64,000 bases of DNA from Actinomucor elegans (GCA_026027325.1 JAMSLZ010000002.1:3639541-3703540), one strand, 5' to 3'; shown: positions 1 through 10,987, numbered from the stretch's first letter. A program made the numbers and translations. Notes: generated by a model not told the origin, from the letters alone.

Positions 1-331
1 ATCTCTCAGTACTTTGAGTGATTTGACCTTCTTGCTAGATAATATTCGTTCTGAACGTCTTTTTTCAGCGGATTCCTATGTAAAGTGTTGACTTAATCCA
101 ATATAAAAGAGACAATCTAACCAAATCATGATTTACTCACCTGTACGCTCTGCGTTTAGTTGTTTTGAGAGTAATAAAAGCGTTTCAACATTTTTCAGAA
201 ATAATTCTTATTATATTACTTACCTTTCTAGCATTCGTTATATTTTCGCGTTCAATTTGAAGTTCTAAGAGTTGTTTCTCTCTAGTTAATTTGCGAATTT
301 CTTCAAGCAATTCATTATTTTGGGATGCCAT
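1..331 (-). CDS. 5' part of a spliced host-type gene encoding a charged coiled-coil protein (partial)
   Basis: Not recognised by family. Reading the minus strand, an ATG at 329-331 opens exon 1 (224-331, 36 codons: MASQNNELLEEIRKL...), which ends at a GTAAGT donor. The acceptor (..ACGCAG) leads into a 9-nt exon 2 at 141-149 (Ser-Val-Gln), then a GTGAGT donor. A second acceptor (..TTACATAG) opens exon 3 (75 to the window edge, continuing off the left end). All three exons join in one frame with no stop. The predicted peptide is Glu/Lys/Arg/Leu-rich with heptad-like spacing (coiled coil), and becomes very basic in exon 3 (KRRSERILSSKK). It looks like single-copy host sequence rather than transposon. 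The function is unknown. The 9-nt exon is unusual but has consensus borders on both sides; a longer exon 2 is excluded by the tight spacing of the splice sites. Confidence 0.55.
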
Positions 332-470
332 AATAGAAAATTTGAACGGGAGAGAAATCACATATATGCAACAAAAGACTTTTAATAGCTTCGGTGACGC
401 GTGTGCTGAAAAACTCCGCGAGCGTACGATTATTTTATTTCGATACCAGTTTAACAGAAGGAGAGATTAG

Positions 471-599
471 TCATTCATATTTTGAAGCATTGAATGCACC
501 TAAGAGAAATATTGTAGCTACCAGTACATGTTTCTTTTGGGCGTAAGAACTAGCCTTACGTGAGAAAATTGGTTTGAAAGTATTCTTTTTTGCTATCAT
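471..599 (-). CDS. Small single-TM protein, short 42-aa version, array copy furthest downstream
   Basis: Starts at the ATG (597-599) shared by all array copies and reads MIAKKNTFKPIFSRK.., then a hydrophobic stretch HVLVATIFLLGAF and ..NASKYE before a stop at 471-473. The other copies read KYAWLAQ at this point, so the array edge creates a different and shorter C-terminus. The basic, Ser-rich N-terminus followed by one TM helix resembles a small mitochondrial inner-membrane subunit, but no family is recognised. It may be the ancestral form from which the repeats were amplified, or simply a truncated end. Confidence 0.3.
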   Translation of the reverse strand: MIAKKNTFKPIFSRKASSYAQKKHVLVATIFLLGAFNASKYE

Positions 600-682
600 T
601 ATATGGTTTCCAAAACGCAATGCGGGATCAGTAGCCTAAAGTTGGTAGACCTATAGGCGAACATTGCTAGATATGATGCCTG

Positions 683-1003
683 CTACAATCGGGTAGTGGT
701 CTGATCTTGGCATTGTGTGTATACATATGTGTGTATGTATGTGTTTTTATAAAAAACAAGGTTTTCAAGGAAAGTATATTTAAACTCGTTTCTTCTAGTG
801 ATATTTACTAACAAAAATTTCCCTCTTTTCACTAGCTCATTAGCATTATTATTGTGGTAGTAATCTTGTGCTAGCCATGCATATTTTGAAGCATTGAATG
901 CACCTAAGAGAAATATTGTAGCTACCAATACATGTTTCTTTTGGGCGTAAGAACTAGCCTTACGTGAGAAAATTGGTTTGAAAGTATTCTTTTTTGCTAT
1001 CAT
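683..1003 (-). CDS. Small single-TM protein, array copy 2 (106 aa from ATG)
   Basis: ORF from the ATG at 1001-1003 (an upstream TTG extends it but is unlikely to be used). Residues 1-23 are basic and hydroxylated, 24-36 form a predicted TM segment, and the following part is polar (YYHNNNANELVKRGK). After about residue 62 the reading passes through low-complexity DNA including the CA/TA microsatellite (NTYIHTYVYTQ), which is unlikely to be true coding sequence. A splice donor or an earlier end is possible there. Function is unknown; mitochondrial targeting is only suggested by composition. Confidence 0.35.
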   Translation of the reverse strand: MIAKKNTFKPIFSRKASSYAQKKHVLVATIFLLGAFNASKYAWLAQDYYHNNNANELVKRGKFLLVNITRRNEFKYTFLENLVFYKNTYIHTYVYTQCQDQTTTRL

Positions 1004-1086
1004 TATATGGTTTCCAAAACGCAATGCGGGATCAGTAGCCTAAAGTTGGTAGATCTATAGGCGAACATTGCTAGATATGATGCCTG

Positions 1087-1407
1087 CTACAATCGGGTAG
1101 TGGTCTGATCTTGGCATTGTGTGTATACATATGTGTGTATGTATGTGTTTTTATAAAAAACAAGGTTTTCAAGGAAAGTATATTTAAACTCGTTTCTTCT
1201 AGTGATCTTTACTAACAAAGTTTTTCCTCTTTTCACTAGCTCATTAGCATTATTATTGTGGTAGTAATCTTGTGCTAGCCATGCATATTTTGAAGCATTG
1301 AATGCACCTAAGAGAAATATTGTAGCTACCAATACATGTTTCTTTTGGGCGTAAGAACTAGCCTTACGTGAGAAAATTGGTTTGAAAGTATTCTTTTTTG
1401 CTATCAT
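1087..1407 (-). CDS. Small single-TM protein, array copy 3 (106 aa from ATG)
   Basis: Same protein as the copy at 683-1003 through the TM segment and polar region, with KRGKTLLVKI replacing KRGKFLLVNI through a few substitutions. The TM region is identical between copies, while differences collect in the 3' low-complexity part. That fits coding constraint on the first ~60 residues only, although the copies are too similar to make this firm. Confidence 0.35.
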   Translation of the reverse strand: MIAKKNTFKPIFSRKASSYAQKKHVLVATIFLLGAFNASKYAWLAQDYYHNNNANELVKRGKTLLVKITRRNEFKYTFLENLVFYKNTYIHTYVYTQCQDQTTTRL

Positions 1408-1458
1408 TATATGGTTTCCAAAACGCAATGCGGGATCAGTAGCCTAAAGTTGGTAGAT

Positions 1459-1836
1459 CTATAGGCGAACATTGCTAGATATGATGCCTGCTACAATCGG
1501 GTAGTGGTCTGATCTTGACATTGTGTGTATATGATGTGTGTGTGTATGTATGTGTGTATGTGTATGTGTGTATGTGTTTTTATAAAAAACAAGGTTTTCA
1601 AGGAAAGTATATTTAAACTCGTTTCTTCTAGTGATCTTTACTAACAAAGTTTTTCCTCTTTTCACCAGCTCATTAGCATTATTATTGTGGTAATAAGCTT
1701 GTGCTAGCCATGCATATTTTGAAGCATTGAATGCACCTAAGAGAAATATTGTAGCTACCAATACATGTTTCTTTTGGGCGTAAGAACTAGCCTTACGTGA
1801 GAAAATTGGTTTGAAAGTATTCTTTTTTGCTATCAT
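1459..1836 (-). CDS. Small single-TM protein, array copy 4 (125 aa from ATG)
   Basis: Same N-terminal ~60 residues as the other array copies (one D to A change, WLAQAYY). The tail is longer because the expanded TG/TATG repeat adds alternating Thr-His and shifts the frame into the next stretch (..SRSDHYPIVAG..). This copy-specific tail argues that the region after ~residue 62 is not selected as protein. Confidence 0.3.
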   Translation of the reverse strand: MIAKKNTFKPIFSRKASSYAQKKHVLVATIFLLGAFNASKYAWLAQAYYHNNNANELVKRGKTLLVKITRRNEFKYTFLENLVFYKNTYTHTHTHIHTHTHHIHTMSRSDHYPIVAGIISSNVRL

Positions 1837-2104
1837 TATATGGTTTCCAAAACGCAATGCGGGATCAGTAGCCTAAAGTTGGTAGACCTATAGGCGAACA
1901 TTGCTAGATATGATGCCTGCTACAATCGGGTAGTGGTCTGATCTTGGCATTGTGTGTATACATATGTATGTGTGTATGTGTTTTTATAAAAAACAAGGTT
2001 TTCAAGGAAAGTATATTTAAACTCGTTTCTTCTAGTGATATTTACTAACTGAATCTCTTTTATTAGTGATAAGTACTATGTAATATACGCGCTTATATTC
2101 GTAG

Positions 2105-2157
2105 GCTATAAACACGACATGACTCAATTAGAGCTATCTAACTGCCTAACTGATTGA
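2105..2157 (+). pseudogene. Orphan second exon of the small two-exon gene found intact at 41127-41418
   Basis: A CGTAG acceptor is followed by an in-frame stretch GYKHDMTQLELSNCLTD and TGA. This matches exon 2 of the minus-strand gene at 41127-41418 (GYTYDMSQLKLSNNCVTD, stop), including the upstream intron end (CGCTTATATTCGTAG versus GTGTATACGACaligned region). Exon 1 is absent: the tandem array ends at 2047 where the intron would lead upstream. Substitutions relative to the other copy keep the frame and stop, so the exon was coding when the copies diverged. Confidence 0.5.
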
Positions 2158-2621
2158 CCCATCAAATAGATTTCATCAAGCAAGCAATTATGCATAATCA
2201 ATTAAGCTTCTGGGTCGATTCATCATCATTTGCTATTGACGTTGCTCATCAGTAATAATACAAGAACCATTACAAGAACAGTACATTTACTTGTATAAAC
2301 TAATTCTTCCGTAATCTGCAAGTAACTGGCTAAACAAGAGCCATTGTTTCATTGATTCATTCTCAGCAGTATTATAGTGGTCATAACTACCTTACATAGA
2401 ATAGTAATAGAAGTATATCTTAGTTAACTTATACTATCGTGACTAGTTATATTTACTCTATATAATTACTACTCAATCTATTAATAACAGAAGGCTGACA
2501 GTAGTAGAATAAATTTCTAGTTTTCTGCCTCATTAATTAAACATATACCTAACTAATTACGAACATCTCAGGAAACATTTTTTTTGAACAAATTCAGCCA
2601 GAGATTTATTCTCACACCAAA
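2158..2621. other. Non-coding, diverged inverted copy of the 40380-41126 segment
   Basis: The reverse complement of 2158-2400 aligns by eye with 41126 back to 40380. Shared runs include the part around the LTR-G target at 40480 (TTTATACAAGTAAA uninterrupted here near 2290) and the block GATTCATTCTCAGCAGT. It is therefore the pre-insertion state of the LTR-G at 40485. No ORF or RNA gene is seen in 2400-2621, which is AT-rich. Confidence 0.5.
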
Positions 2622-2831
2622 ATGAACATGCAGATTAATATCAACACCGATAATACTTCAGTTCCTGAGGAACATCGCTTTAATTTCGACCTAGCTTGTA
2701 GATGTCACACATTTAAAATGCAAAACATGGCGAAATGCGGCAATGTGCTTGAACAAATGAACAACGAAGTTGAGGACGAAGCTAAAATGGTGGAAGCCAT
2801 AAATTACGAGGAAATACCTGCCTACTGTTGA
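2622..2831 (+). CDS. Hypothetical 69-aa ORF of unknown function
   Basis: An ATG-started ORF rich in Asn, Glu and Met with three central/C-terminal cysteines (ACRCH, KCGN, AYC). It ends 4 bp before the LTR-S at 2836, with its stop codon just upstream of the target duplication. No family is recognised and no paralogue is visible elsewhere in the window. It could be a host exon truncated by the insertion or chance. Confidence 0.25.
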   Translation: MNMQININTDNTSVPEEHRFNFDLACRCHTFKMQNMAKCGNVLEQMNNEVEDEAKMVEAINYEEIPAYC

Positions 2832-2835
2832 ATCT

Positions 2836-3137
2836 TGTGGTGAAATAGCCACATAATTGAAGTACAGACAGACTAGAGGCCTGTGCGCCCTAGCTGTAGC
2901 ACATACATACTAAAGCATCATTGATTACCTTATACAGCGATACAGTCCTTAAACAGAGATACGTCCTTCTTATACTTTTTATATGAACACAAGTAAATAA
3001 CCTTCAGTCACAATTCAATGAGTATAAATACAAGCTAGAAAAACTAGTTAGAAATAATTAATCACATTTAAGTTGAATAAACTATAACCAAGTTATAATC
3101 GACTTACTACCTGCTTTTATATTTTAATTTTACCGCA
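2836..3137 (+). mobile_element. Solo LTR-S (302 bp)
   Basis: Begins TGTGGTGAAATAGCC and ends TTTTACCGCA, with 5-bp target duplication AATCT on both sides (2831-2835, 3138-3142). It matches the LTRs of Gypsy-2 at 4053 and 16784. The empty site survives at ~40235, where GTTGAATCCGAAGTAG is uninterrupted. Confidence 0.9.
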
Positions 3138-3221
3138 AATCTGAAGTAGCTAAAGACCAAAGATTCACGTAATAATAATAATAATAAGACTTGTATATAT
3201 AATCAGATTACTGATTGGTAA

Positions 3222-3610
3222 TGTTGTAAACGCTCATGATTATATTAATAAGAGAATACTGTACAGATAGAAAATCGTATAGATATCCTTATATATAGCT
3301 GCAGAAGTGTATAAAGCATTATTACCAAGAACCAGAATGTAAATGACTGTATTTGATTATGTTAAAATATCTTTATTTATATATCACTCTGAGCAAGTAG
3401 ACGCTAATTGATAAATACTATCTCTCACACCAAATATTTTACATCCAATACTATTACCTTTGAATATATTGATCCCGACACTCCTCGCCGCTAATCTTGG
3501 TCCGCTCATTTGGTTATTATCCCTGGTCTTCTTTATACGCAGTCCAACCTTGTTCCTGGCAAATCGTAATATGAATTTAGAATTAAGTGCCGATCGTGAA
3601 AAAGTATATA
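3222..3610 (+). mobile_element. Truncated solo LTR-G
   Basis: Starts TGTTGTAAACGCTC and follows the 506-bp LTR-G sequence to about AAAGTATATA, then stops ~115 bp short of the LTR end. It shares diagnostic variants (GTGCCGATCGTGAA, an extra ATTTTA near 3430) with the LTR-G at 39709, defining a subfamily. The following 3611-3817 is AT-rich with no feature seen. Confidence 0.8.
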
Positions 3611-3817
3611 GAGGAATGATTCTGTAAATATGAAATTATATATACATTTGGATTTAATGTTAATTTTTGGAATTAAAAAACAATAAAATTATTATATTTA
3701 TCCTCCCTATGATTAAGTTACCAAAAACTTAGTCATGCTTTTTTTAATTAATTTTTTGGAAGAAAAAAAAATTATGAAATATTGATTACCATGAGATATT
3801 TCACCTTATTATTATTT

Positions 3818-4052
3818 TTAAAATTTTAGAATATTAGAACAATCCTCCTTAGCTAGGTTTTCTTGGATATATTCGTACAAGGTCTTGAGTTCTATTTCCG
3901 AGAGGTTATATAGCGGCCCAAAAGGTACTTCCGAACCAGGTTTCAAAACAATCTTATGATCGTAAGGTCGATGTGGTGGTAGTTTGTCAGCTTCAACCTT
4001 AGAGAAGACTTTGGCAAACTCTTGGTACTTAGCAGGTACCTTCAATTGGAGG
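3818..4052 (-). pseudogene. Gypsy-3 relic, start of reverse transcriptase region
   Basis: The peptide contains the hallmark N-terminal RT motif of fungal Ty3/gypsy pol ([40 protein letters not shown]). It breaks off after ENLAKE, where the RT core should begin. At its 5' side it is interrupted by Gypsy-2. Removing Gypsy-2 and one GGAGG duplication joins it in frame to the gag/PR-like part at 17086-17943 (..[13 protein letters not shown]..). It is a different lineage from Gypsy-1, -2 and -G. Confidence 0.8.
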
Positions 4053-4354
4053 TGCGGTAAAATTAAAATATAAAAGCAGGTAGTAAGTCGATTATAACTT
4101 GGTTATAGTTTATTCAACTTAAATGTGATTAATTATTTCTAACTAGTTTTTCTAGCTTGTATTTATACTCGTTGAATTGTGACTGAAGGTTATTTACTTG
4201 TGTTCATATAAGAAGTATAAGAAGGACGTATCTCTGTTTAAGGACTGTATCGCTGTATAAGGTAATCAATGATGCTTTAGTATGTATGTGCTACAGCTAG
4301 GGCGCACAGGCCTCTAGTCTGTCTGTACTTCAATTATGTGGCTATTTCACCACA
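4053..4354 (-). repeat. 3' LTR of Gypsy-2 (LTR-S)
   Basis: Reads TGCGGTAAAATT..TTTCACCACA on the plus strand and is 302 bp, essentially identical to the 5' LTR at 16784. A TATA-like GAGTATAAATAC is present on the coding strand. Confidence 0.92.
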
Positions 4355-4487
4355 TGCTCCCCCACTAGAGTCAGTGCACACTGAGTCGACATTAGTAAAG
4401 AATAACAAGAAGTTGTATCTACGTGTTATGTTGTTTTTTTGTTCTCCAGTGATTCAATTTTACCAGGTTTATTTTTACTGTAGTATG

Positions 4488-4990
4488 TGTTGTATTCCAC
4501 CTACTATTTTGCATCGACATAATAGTAAGGAATCAACTGTTCATTTATGTCATACACGGACTCTATCTGATAACCCAATCAGATTAACGAGGCCTGCATA
4601 AATACAAGCGATGTGTCATCCTTAGAACTATTAGCCAATAATCCTTACAAGAAACACGCGGCATCATACTATCGAGTAGTATCGAGTGTATCTCAAGATA
4701 AGACCTGAATATCGAATAACGCGTGGGTTATACAATTACAACAATGCGTGGTTGAAAGGCTTATTAGTGGCTGCTGGGATTGGACTCCGTTGTACGGCCA
4801 TGCGTGCTGATAGATATTGAATGCTACACTATTAAGCTCTGATGAAATGTATATAAAGAAGACTTGATTTTGAATTGTGAATAAACATTAGAATAACTTT
4901 TACTATCAGGATAGCTGATTCCATTTACTGTCTATTCTTTTATTATTGTATTTTAAATTATATCCTTCGTCTTTAGCACCGGATATAACA
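4488..4990 (+). repeat. 5' LTR of Gypsy-1 copy 1
   Basis: Contains a TATA-like ATGTATATAAAG about 130 bp before the end, a plausible promoter. The internal region begins TTTTTTTGAATC, not a recognisable tRNA-complementary primer site. Confidence 0.92.
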
Positions 4991-5035
4991 TTTTTTTGAA
5001 TCAAGCTTTTTCCAACAATTACAATCTTATTACCA

Positions 5036-8000
5036 ATGTCTTCTCCTGCTGCCTCCATTCACTCTGGTGAACCTACTGTTTCTGTTGCTCAAGCCAACTT
5101 ACCTAGTCTTGATACATCCATGGAAGAATCTTCTGGTTCTGCTGCTTCTTTTGTTGATCGACAAGTACAAGCTGAAGAATCTCTCCGTAGTATGCAAGAT
5201 ACTATCAATCAACTCACTATTGAGTTAACCATTCTTGCTGCTCGTCTCTCGTCTCCTTTGTCTGGTGATAATCTCGATGATTTCCAGGCTGAATACTTAC
5301 AAAAGGATAGTGTTCTCAAGGCTGTCATTGCTACCAAAGCCCTCATTGAGAAATCCAATGCTGACTCTGTCAAATATGCTCGCGCTGTTGTTGATCCCAA
5401 GGCACCCATCAAGGTTTCTAGTGTGTGTCCCAACAACATGCCTTATCTTCAATGGGTTGGTGAAGTTCATGAGCCTAGTGCTCATATTTTATCGATGCTG
5501 CTGCTTGTTTGACACGTTTTCAAAACGTAATGTATGCTCATCGTTTGGACTTCGACACCAACTATGAACGATTAGTGTTGTCTCAAATGTCGCAAGCTCA
5601 ACTTACCTGGTATGAAGTTGAGTTCCACCAGAACGCTCGTGCCGCTGGTATTGCTTCTCCTACGTGGCTCATGTTCAAGAATGAGTTCCTCTCTCGGTTT
5701 GGTACAACCGTTGATGAAGATCGTGCTGCCTGTGCTCGCTCTCTTGTTGACATCAAGTTAGCCAAAGGTGAATCTCTTTTTGCTTTCATTGATCGCTTCA
5801 ATGATCTCCGTCGTCGTGCTGTTGACCAGTGCTTACCTGCCTCCATTCTTGTGGATAAGTTTTTACACGCCTTGCCCACTGAATTTGCTGACAAGGTCAT
5901 TACTTCGCGTCTTTCCTTACCAAAGGATCAAAAGTCGAATGTGGATGTAGTGATGCGTCTTGCTCGTGAACTGTACAATGACTTGTACAAAGAGAAAGGT
6001 CTTCCTGGTGTCTCTGCTTCTGTTTCTTCTGCTTCTGGTTCTTCTTCGCGTGTGTCAAACATACCTTCTGCTGCCAACTATGTGCACCGTGAAAGTGACA
6101 AGTCTCGTCACGCTGTTCCTTCTTCTCTTGGTGTTGCCTCTTCTGCCATGTCTATTGGTAAGGTTGCCAAACGTTCTTCTTCTACTGCTTCCACTGGGAA
6201 ATATTGTTCTTTTCACAAAGTCAATACCCATGATACTGCCAATTGTAAGGCTATCTCTCGTGCGTCATCTGTTATTGCTAACCAGCAACCTCTTGCTGCT
6301 GCTTCCGGTTCTTTGCCTTCTTCAAGACAAGTTCCTATTAACAATCGTACTTGTCATTCGTGTGGAGCTCCTGGTTGGACACGCCAGCATCGTTGCAATA
6401 CTGCTGTGCGTAACGATCCCAATCAAGGACCAACTCATCGTTTTGGGATGATGAGTATTGCAGGTGCTGCTTCTCGTGCCTTTGGTTCTTCTGGTGCTAT
6501 TGCATCATCTTCTGCTTCGTTGGCTCCGGCCTCGAACCTATCGACAGTTGCTCCCGCAGTAACTCCATTCAATTCCGAAGTTAGCTCTTCATCTTCTGCT
6601 GTTCCTGTTCAGGAACACATGAATATCGATGAACACGCAGCCGTCCAGGCACAACTTTGTAAGTCAAACATATTTTCAAATTTACCCAAACAAAGATCTA
6701 ATGCGATTCTTTTACCTATTGTTGTGCAGAACATTCGCGTCTACGCATACTTGGATACAGGCTGTACGTTCAGCATATGTTCTCCTCGCTTCTTTCGTTC
6801 TCTTGGTGTTGGCTTTACGCCTTCATCTGGTACGGTTCAGCTTGGTCATGTTAACACGCAACAACCTAGGATTGGTTATACTTCTTTGAACATTTTGTAC
6901 AATAAAATACAATTGAAGCATAAATTTGAATTGTTTGATTTCTATACAGAGGACGATAGTGCGCCTATTTTATTTGGTCTTGACATTATGCCTCTTCTTA
7001 ACATCGCTATCACTGGGTTGGTATCAACTTGGGATGATCATACTGGTCCTGCATTGCCATCACCAATCGATCCTGAAGATATCAAACCTAATAATAGTCC
7101 TTTTGGTACTGCTGATGAACGCCAATTGATGCAATCTAAACTTAAACCACTGTTAGCTGCAAACGCTAATATCGATTTGAAGAATACCTACTGCAATTTG
7201 CCTGGCGCAATAGTACAATTGGAAACGCAACCCGGTAAAGTAGCTTACCGTAAGCCATACCCAATTCCTATTGCCTACAAGCAATCCGTATTAGATCAAA
7301 TTGAAACTTGGAAAAATGAAGGTGTAATAGAAATTGCACAAAGTCACACCGGCTTTAATTCTCCCCTTCTATGTGTTAGTAAGAAAAATGCTGATGGTAT
7401 CTATTCGTTTAAGAAACCTAGAGTAGTAGCTGATGTTCGTGAGTTAAACTCGATTCTTATTAGTACGGATAAGTACAATATACCTCTCATTTCGGACATC
7501 CATGAACGCTTAAGTAATGCCAAAATCATTACTAGTATCGATATCCATTCTTGCTTCACTAGCTTCCTCGTTGACCCTGCTCACAAAAGCAAGTTAAACT
7601 TTATGTGTCCTTTTACTAACTTGCAATATACTTTTCGCAAAGTATGTTTCGGTGTGTCCTTTATTGCTAATTTGGTACAAAGGACCTTAACTAACTTGTT
7701 CAGTGACCTTCCTTACGTAACGATCTATATCGATGACATTTGCATCAGTACCAATGATTCTCTAGCACATCATACTGATTGTGTAGCCGAAGTTATCCGT
7801 CGCCTCACAAACGCAAATCTTCAACTTTCTCCAGAAAAGATTGTACTTGCTCAGAAAAGTATTCACATTTTGGGTTGGTCAATTGTAGATGGTAAATTGA
7901 TGCCTGATCCAAGAAAAGTATCAAATGTACACACCTGGCCTCTTCCTCAGACGGGTAAAGACATTATGCGATACTTAGGTTACTTCAATTACTTTCGTTC

Positions 8001-10272
8001 TGCGATTCCTGGATACAGTCGTTTAGCAGCTCCACTTGATGAGTTACGCAGTAGTAAATCACTTGCAGCTATATGGTCTGACAAACACACGCAAGCTTTT
8101 CGCAACTTGCAAGCAGCCTTGTCGTCTGCTCTCGTGTTATCTCCTCCTGACTTTCGCTACCGTTTCCATGTCGCAACTGACGCGTCTAAAACTGGTATTG
8201 GTGGAGTCATTTACTATATCAAAAATGATACGGTTCATTATGTGACTATGGCTTCTCGCAAGCTATCTACCTCCGAAATGAATTACAGTACAACAAAACG
8301 AGAATTACTTGCTATTGTCTACATGTTGACTAAGTATCATAAATGGTTATTCGGTATTAAATTCACTTTGCATACTGATCATAAAAGCCTTATCTTTTTA
8401 CATGATCAAAGCACCCCCAACACCTTGATGCTGACTTGGTGGGACACTATTTTTTCTTTTACATTCGATGTTGTTCATATTCCTGGAATTAAGAACATCA
8501 TTCCCGATACTCTTAGTCGACTGTTTTCTGATGACGAACCCAACAGTCTGGAGGAGGGTGGAAATATTGTTAACCATCAAAACATATTTGAGAACCATAA
8601 GAAAAGATATAATACCACGCGTTCTGAACGTAAACTGCAAATACGGTATCCTACAGATAAAAACAAGTCACGCAAAAGAATACTATCTGCTAGAAACGGG
8701 ACTGAAAATAAAACAAAAGGAAATTACGCCTTTTCATCTTTCCCAACAGTTTCTACAAACTACGATGATAATACCAATACATCATCCAACCACATTGACT
8801 CATCCAATACTACATCGTTCGATAGTTACAATAAGACACCTCTTATTTCTCGCGCAATGCAATATGCTGATTATATGACACCACCTGAAAAGGATCGCGT
8901 TTCTATTATTATGAAAGCACACTTGCTTGGCCATTTTGGCGTAAATGCAATTGAGAAAACTATTCACAATGATTACAAATTACATTGGACTAATTTGCGA
9001 CAAGACATTCAAAGAGTTATCAATGATTGTGAAGCTTGCCAAGCACATGGTATCTATCGAGTTGGTTATCACCCTCCTAGAAGCGTGTTGCCTGACGGTG
9101 TCTTCGATCATATCTGTATAGATCTCGGTGATTTCAATACTACATCATCTCGTGGTAATAACTTTATGTTAGTTGTAGTAGATTACTTTAGTCGATTTAC
9201 AATTCTACGTGCACTCCCTGACAAGAGTAGTTACAGTGTAGCAAAAGAATTACTTCACATATGTTGTCAGTTCGGATTCCCTCGGATCATCACGCATGAC
9301 AATGGTATGGAATTTGTGAATGAAGTGGTTAAACAATTTATACAAATGAGTGGCATGGATAGACGGCTTAGCTTGCCCTATACTCCTACTGGAAACAGTG
9401 TAGTAGAAAGCTATGTTGGCATCTGTAAACGTAGTATCATCAAAGCGTTAACTGCTAATGCTGTTGAACCTGAATCTTGGGATTTGTATTTAGACGTGAT
9501 CCAATACTCTGTCAATTGTCAGTATTCGCGATTGCATAAATCTCGTCCTTTTGCGGTTATGTTCAATAGACAGCCTAATGACTTTATCGACTACACGGAT
9601 GTAAAACCTACCATCAATATCGAGAAATCTGATAGTAAACTCATTGATAAGAAGCTGAAATATGTCAAAGATGTCATTATTCCTTCTATTGCTAAACGCA
9701 TTAAAGAGACACAATTAAACGATCATTTAAAATTCCAAAAGAATAACAAGATCATTGAAACAAAGTACCCTCTTAATTCTAAAGTTATGATTGTGAACGT
9801 ACTCAAATCATCTAAACTGCAACCCAGATGGTTAGGTCCTTTTATCATTAAAGGCTACACCAAGCATGGTAGTTACATTTTAGAAGATCTCACTGGCTCT
9901 TTATTATCTCGTGATGTACCTACGCATCAGATAAGACTGATTCAATCAGGAGATCAACGATCTGAAAGCGAACTTAACGAGAAACATTATGAGGTACAAG
10001 CAATTGTAAACCATCGACTCTTGCCAGACGGTGAATACGAGTATTACGTGCATTGGGTTGGATACGATGACCAAGAAAAATACAATACTTGGCAGACGGT
10101 TGATACCTTCGATTCGAAGAAACCTATTCAAGACTATTGGACACGTCGTCAAGCAACCATTGCAAGCACAACAGGTAGATCCCTGCCTAATACTATCAAC
10201 AAGCGAAGAATACCTGCTCGTAATAAACACAGCAGATCGTTTGTACCTAAAGCATATAATACAAGATCTTGA
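5036..10272 (+). pseudogene. Gypsy-1 gag-pol polyprotein, frameshifted in gag
   Basis: A single gag-protease-RT-RNase H-integrase-chromodomain frame, equivalent to the intact 1745-aa protein at 22827-28064. Here one T is missing from a T run at 5487-5490 (four instead of five), shifting the frame at about residue 152. The first ORF ends at 5512 and the rest (from 5509) stays open to 10272. Approximate residues by alignment with the intact copy: zinc knuckle CHSC..HRC 439-453, protease DTG 572, RT YIDD 897, RNase H TDAS 1046, integrase HHCC 1295-1337 with D/D/E near 1361, 1421 and 1456, chromodomain 1650-1702. Everything after the break looks functional, so the lesion is recent; it could also be a homopolymer sequencing error. 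Confidence 0.9.
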
Positions 10273-10484
10273 GTTGCTTAATTGCACTCTGCAAGTGTAA
10301 TTGTCTTTTCCCTTATGTTACTTTTTTCCTATAATGGTTTTTTACAAGGTTTTTATGACAGTTTACATTACACACGATCTTACATCTAACACAATGCTTA
10401 CATCCTATCCTTTCGTTCTTATGATTATTACATCTTTAATACAAAGATACTTCTAAGGTGATGACCTCATCTGGAAGGGGGCAA

Positions 10485-10987
10485 TGTTGTATTCCACCTA
10501 CTATTTTGCATCGACATAATAGTAAGGAATCAACTGTTCATTTATGTCATACACGGACTCTATCTGATAACCCAATCAGATTAACGAGGCCTGCATAAAT
10601 ACAAGCGATGTGTCATCCTTAGAACTATTAGCCAATAATCCTTACAAGAAACACGCGGCATCATACTATCGAGTAGTATCGAGTGTATCTCAAGATAAGA
10701 CCTGAATATCGAATAACGCGTGGGTTATACAATTACAACAATGCGTGGTTGAAAGGCTTATTAGTGGCTGCTGGGATTGGACTCCGTTGTACGGCCAAGC
10801 GTGCTGATAGATATTGAATGCTACACTATTAAGCTCTGATGAAATGTATATAAAGAAGACTTGATTTTGAATTGTGAATAAACATTAGAATAACTTTTAC
10901 TATCAGGATAGCTGATTCCATTTACTGTCTATTCTTTTATTATTGTATTTTAAATTATATCCTTCGTCTTTAGCACCGGATATAACA
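10485..10987 (+). repeat. 3' LTR of Gypsy-1 copy 1
   Basis: 503 bp, nearly identical to 4488-4990, preceded by the polypurine tract and followed by the GTATG target duplication. Confidence 0.92.

Larger units (their letters stand above)
471..2047 (-). repeat. Tandem array of ~404-bp units carrying a small membrane-protein ORF
   Basis: Unit starts (the motif ATATGATGCCTGC) fall at 671, 1075, 1479 and 1908, giving periods of 404, 404 and 429 bp. The longer third unit is explained by expansion of a TG/TATG microsatellite near 1520-1580. The array begins with a right-half unit (471-670) and ends with a left-half unit (1908-2047). Units are nearly identical, differing mainly in the microsatellite and scattered substitutions, so amplification is recent or homogenised. 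Each full unit contains the same minus-strand ORF. Confidence 0.9.
4488..10987 (+). mobile_element. Gypsy-1 copy 1, full-length chromovirus (6.5 kb)
   Basis: 503-bp LTRs at 4488-4990 and 10485-10987 start TGTTGTATTCC and end GGATATAACA, with target duplication GTATG (4483-4487, 10988-10992). A polypurine tract GGAAGGGGGCAA lies just before the 3' LTR. It inserted in the 3' untranslated region of Gypsy-2. The two LTRs look almost identical (one visible change, GCCATGCG versus GCCAAGCG), so the insertion is young. The coding frame carries a 1-bp gag deletion. Confidence 0.95.

Noticed and set aside
5960..6451. A 163-codon Leu/Val-rich frame within Gypsy-1 gag, also at 26648-27139
   Set aside because: Frame +1 reading of the Ser-rich gag linker; it looks like a membrane protein only because TCT repeats become CTT/TTC.
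9946..10287. Cys-rich antisense frame at the Gypsy-1 3' end (also 22812-23153)
   Set aside because: It is the complement of the chromodomain coding region; the same frame in both copies only reflects copy identity.
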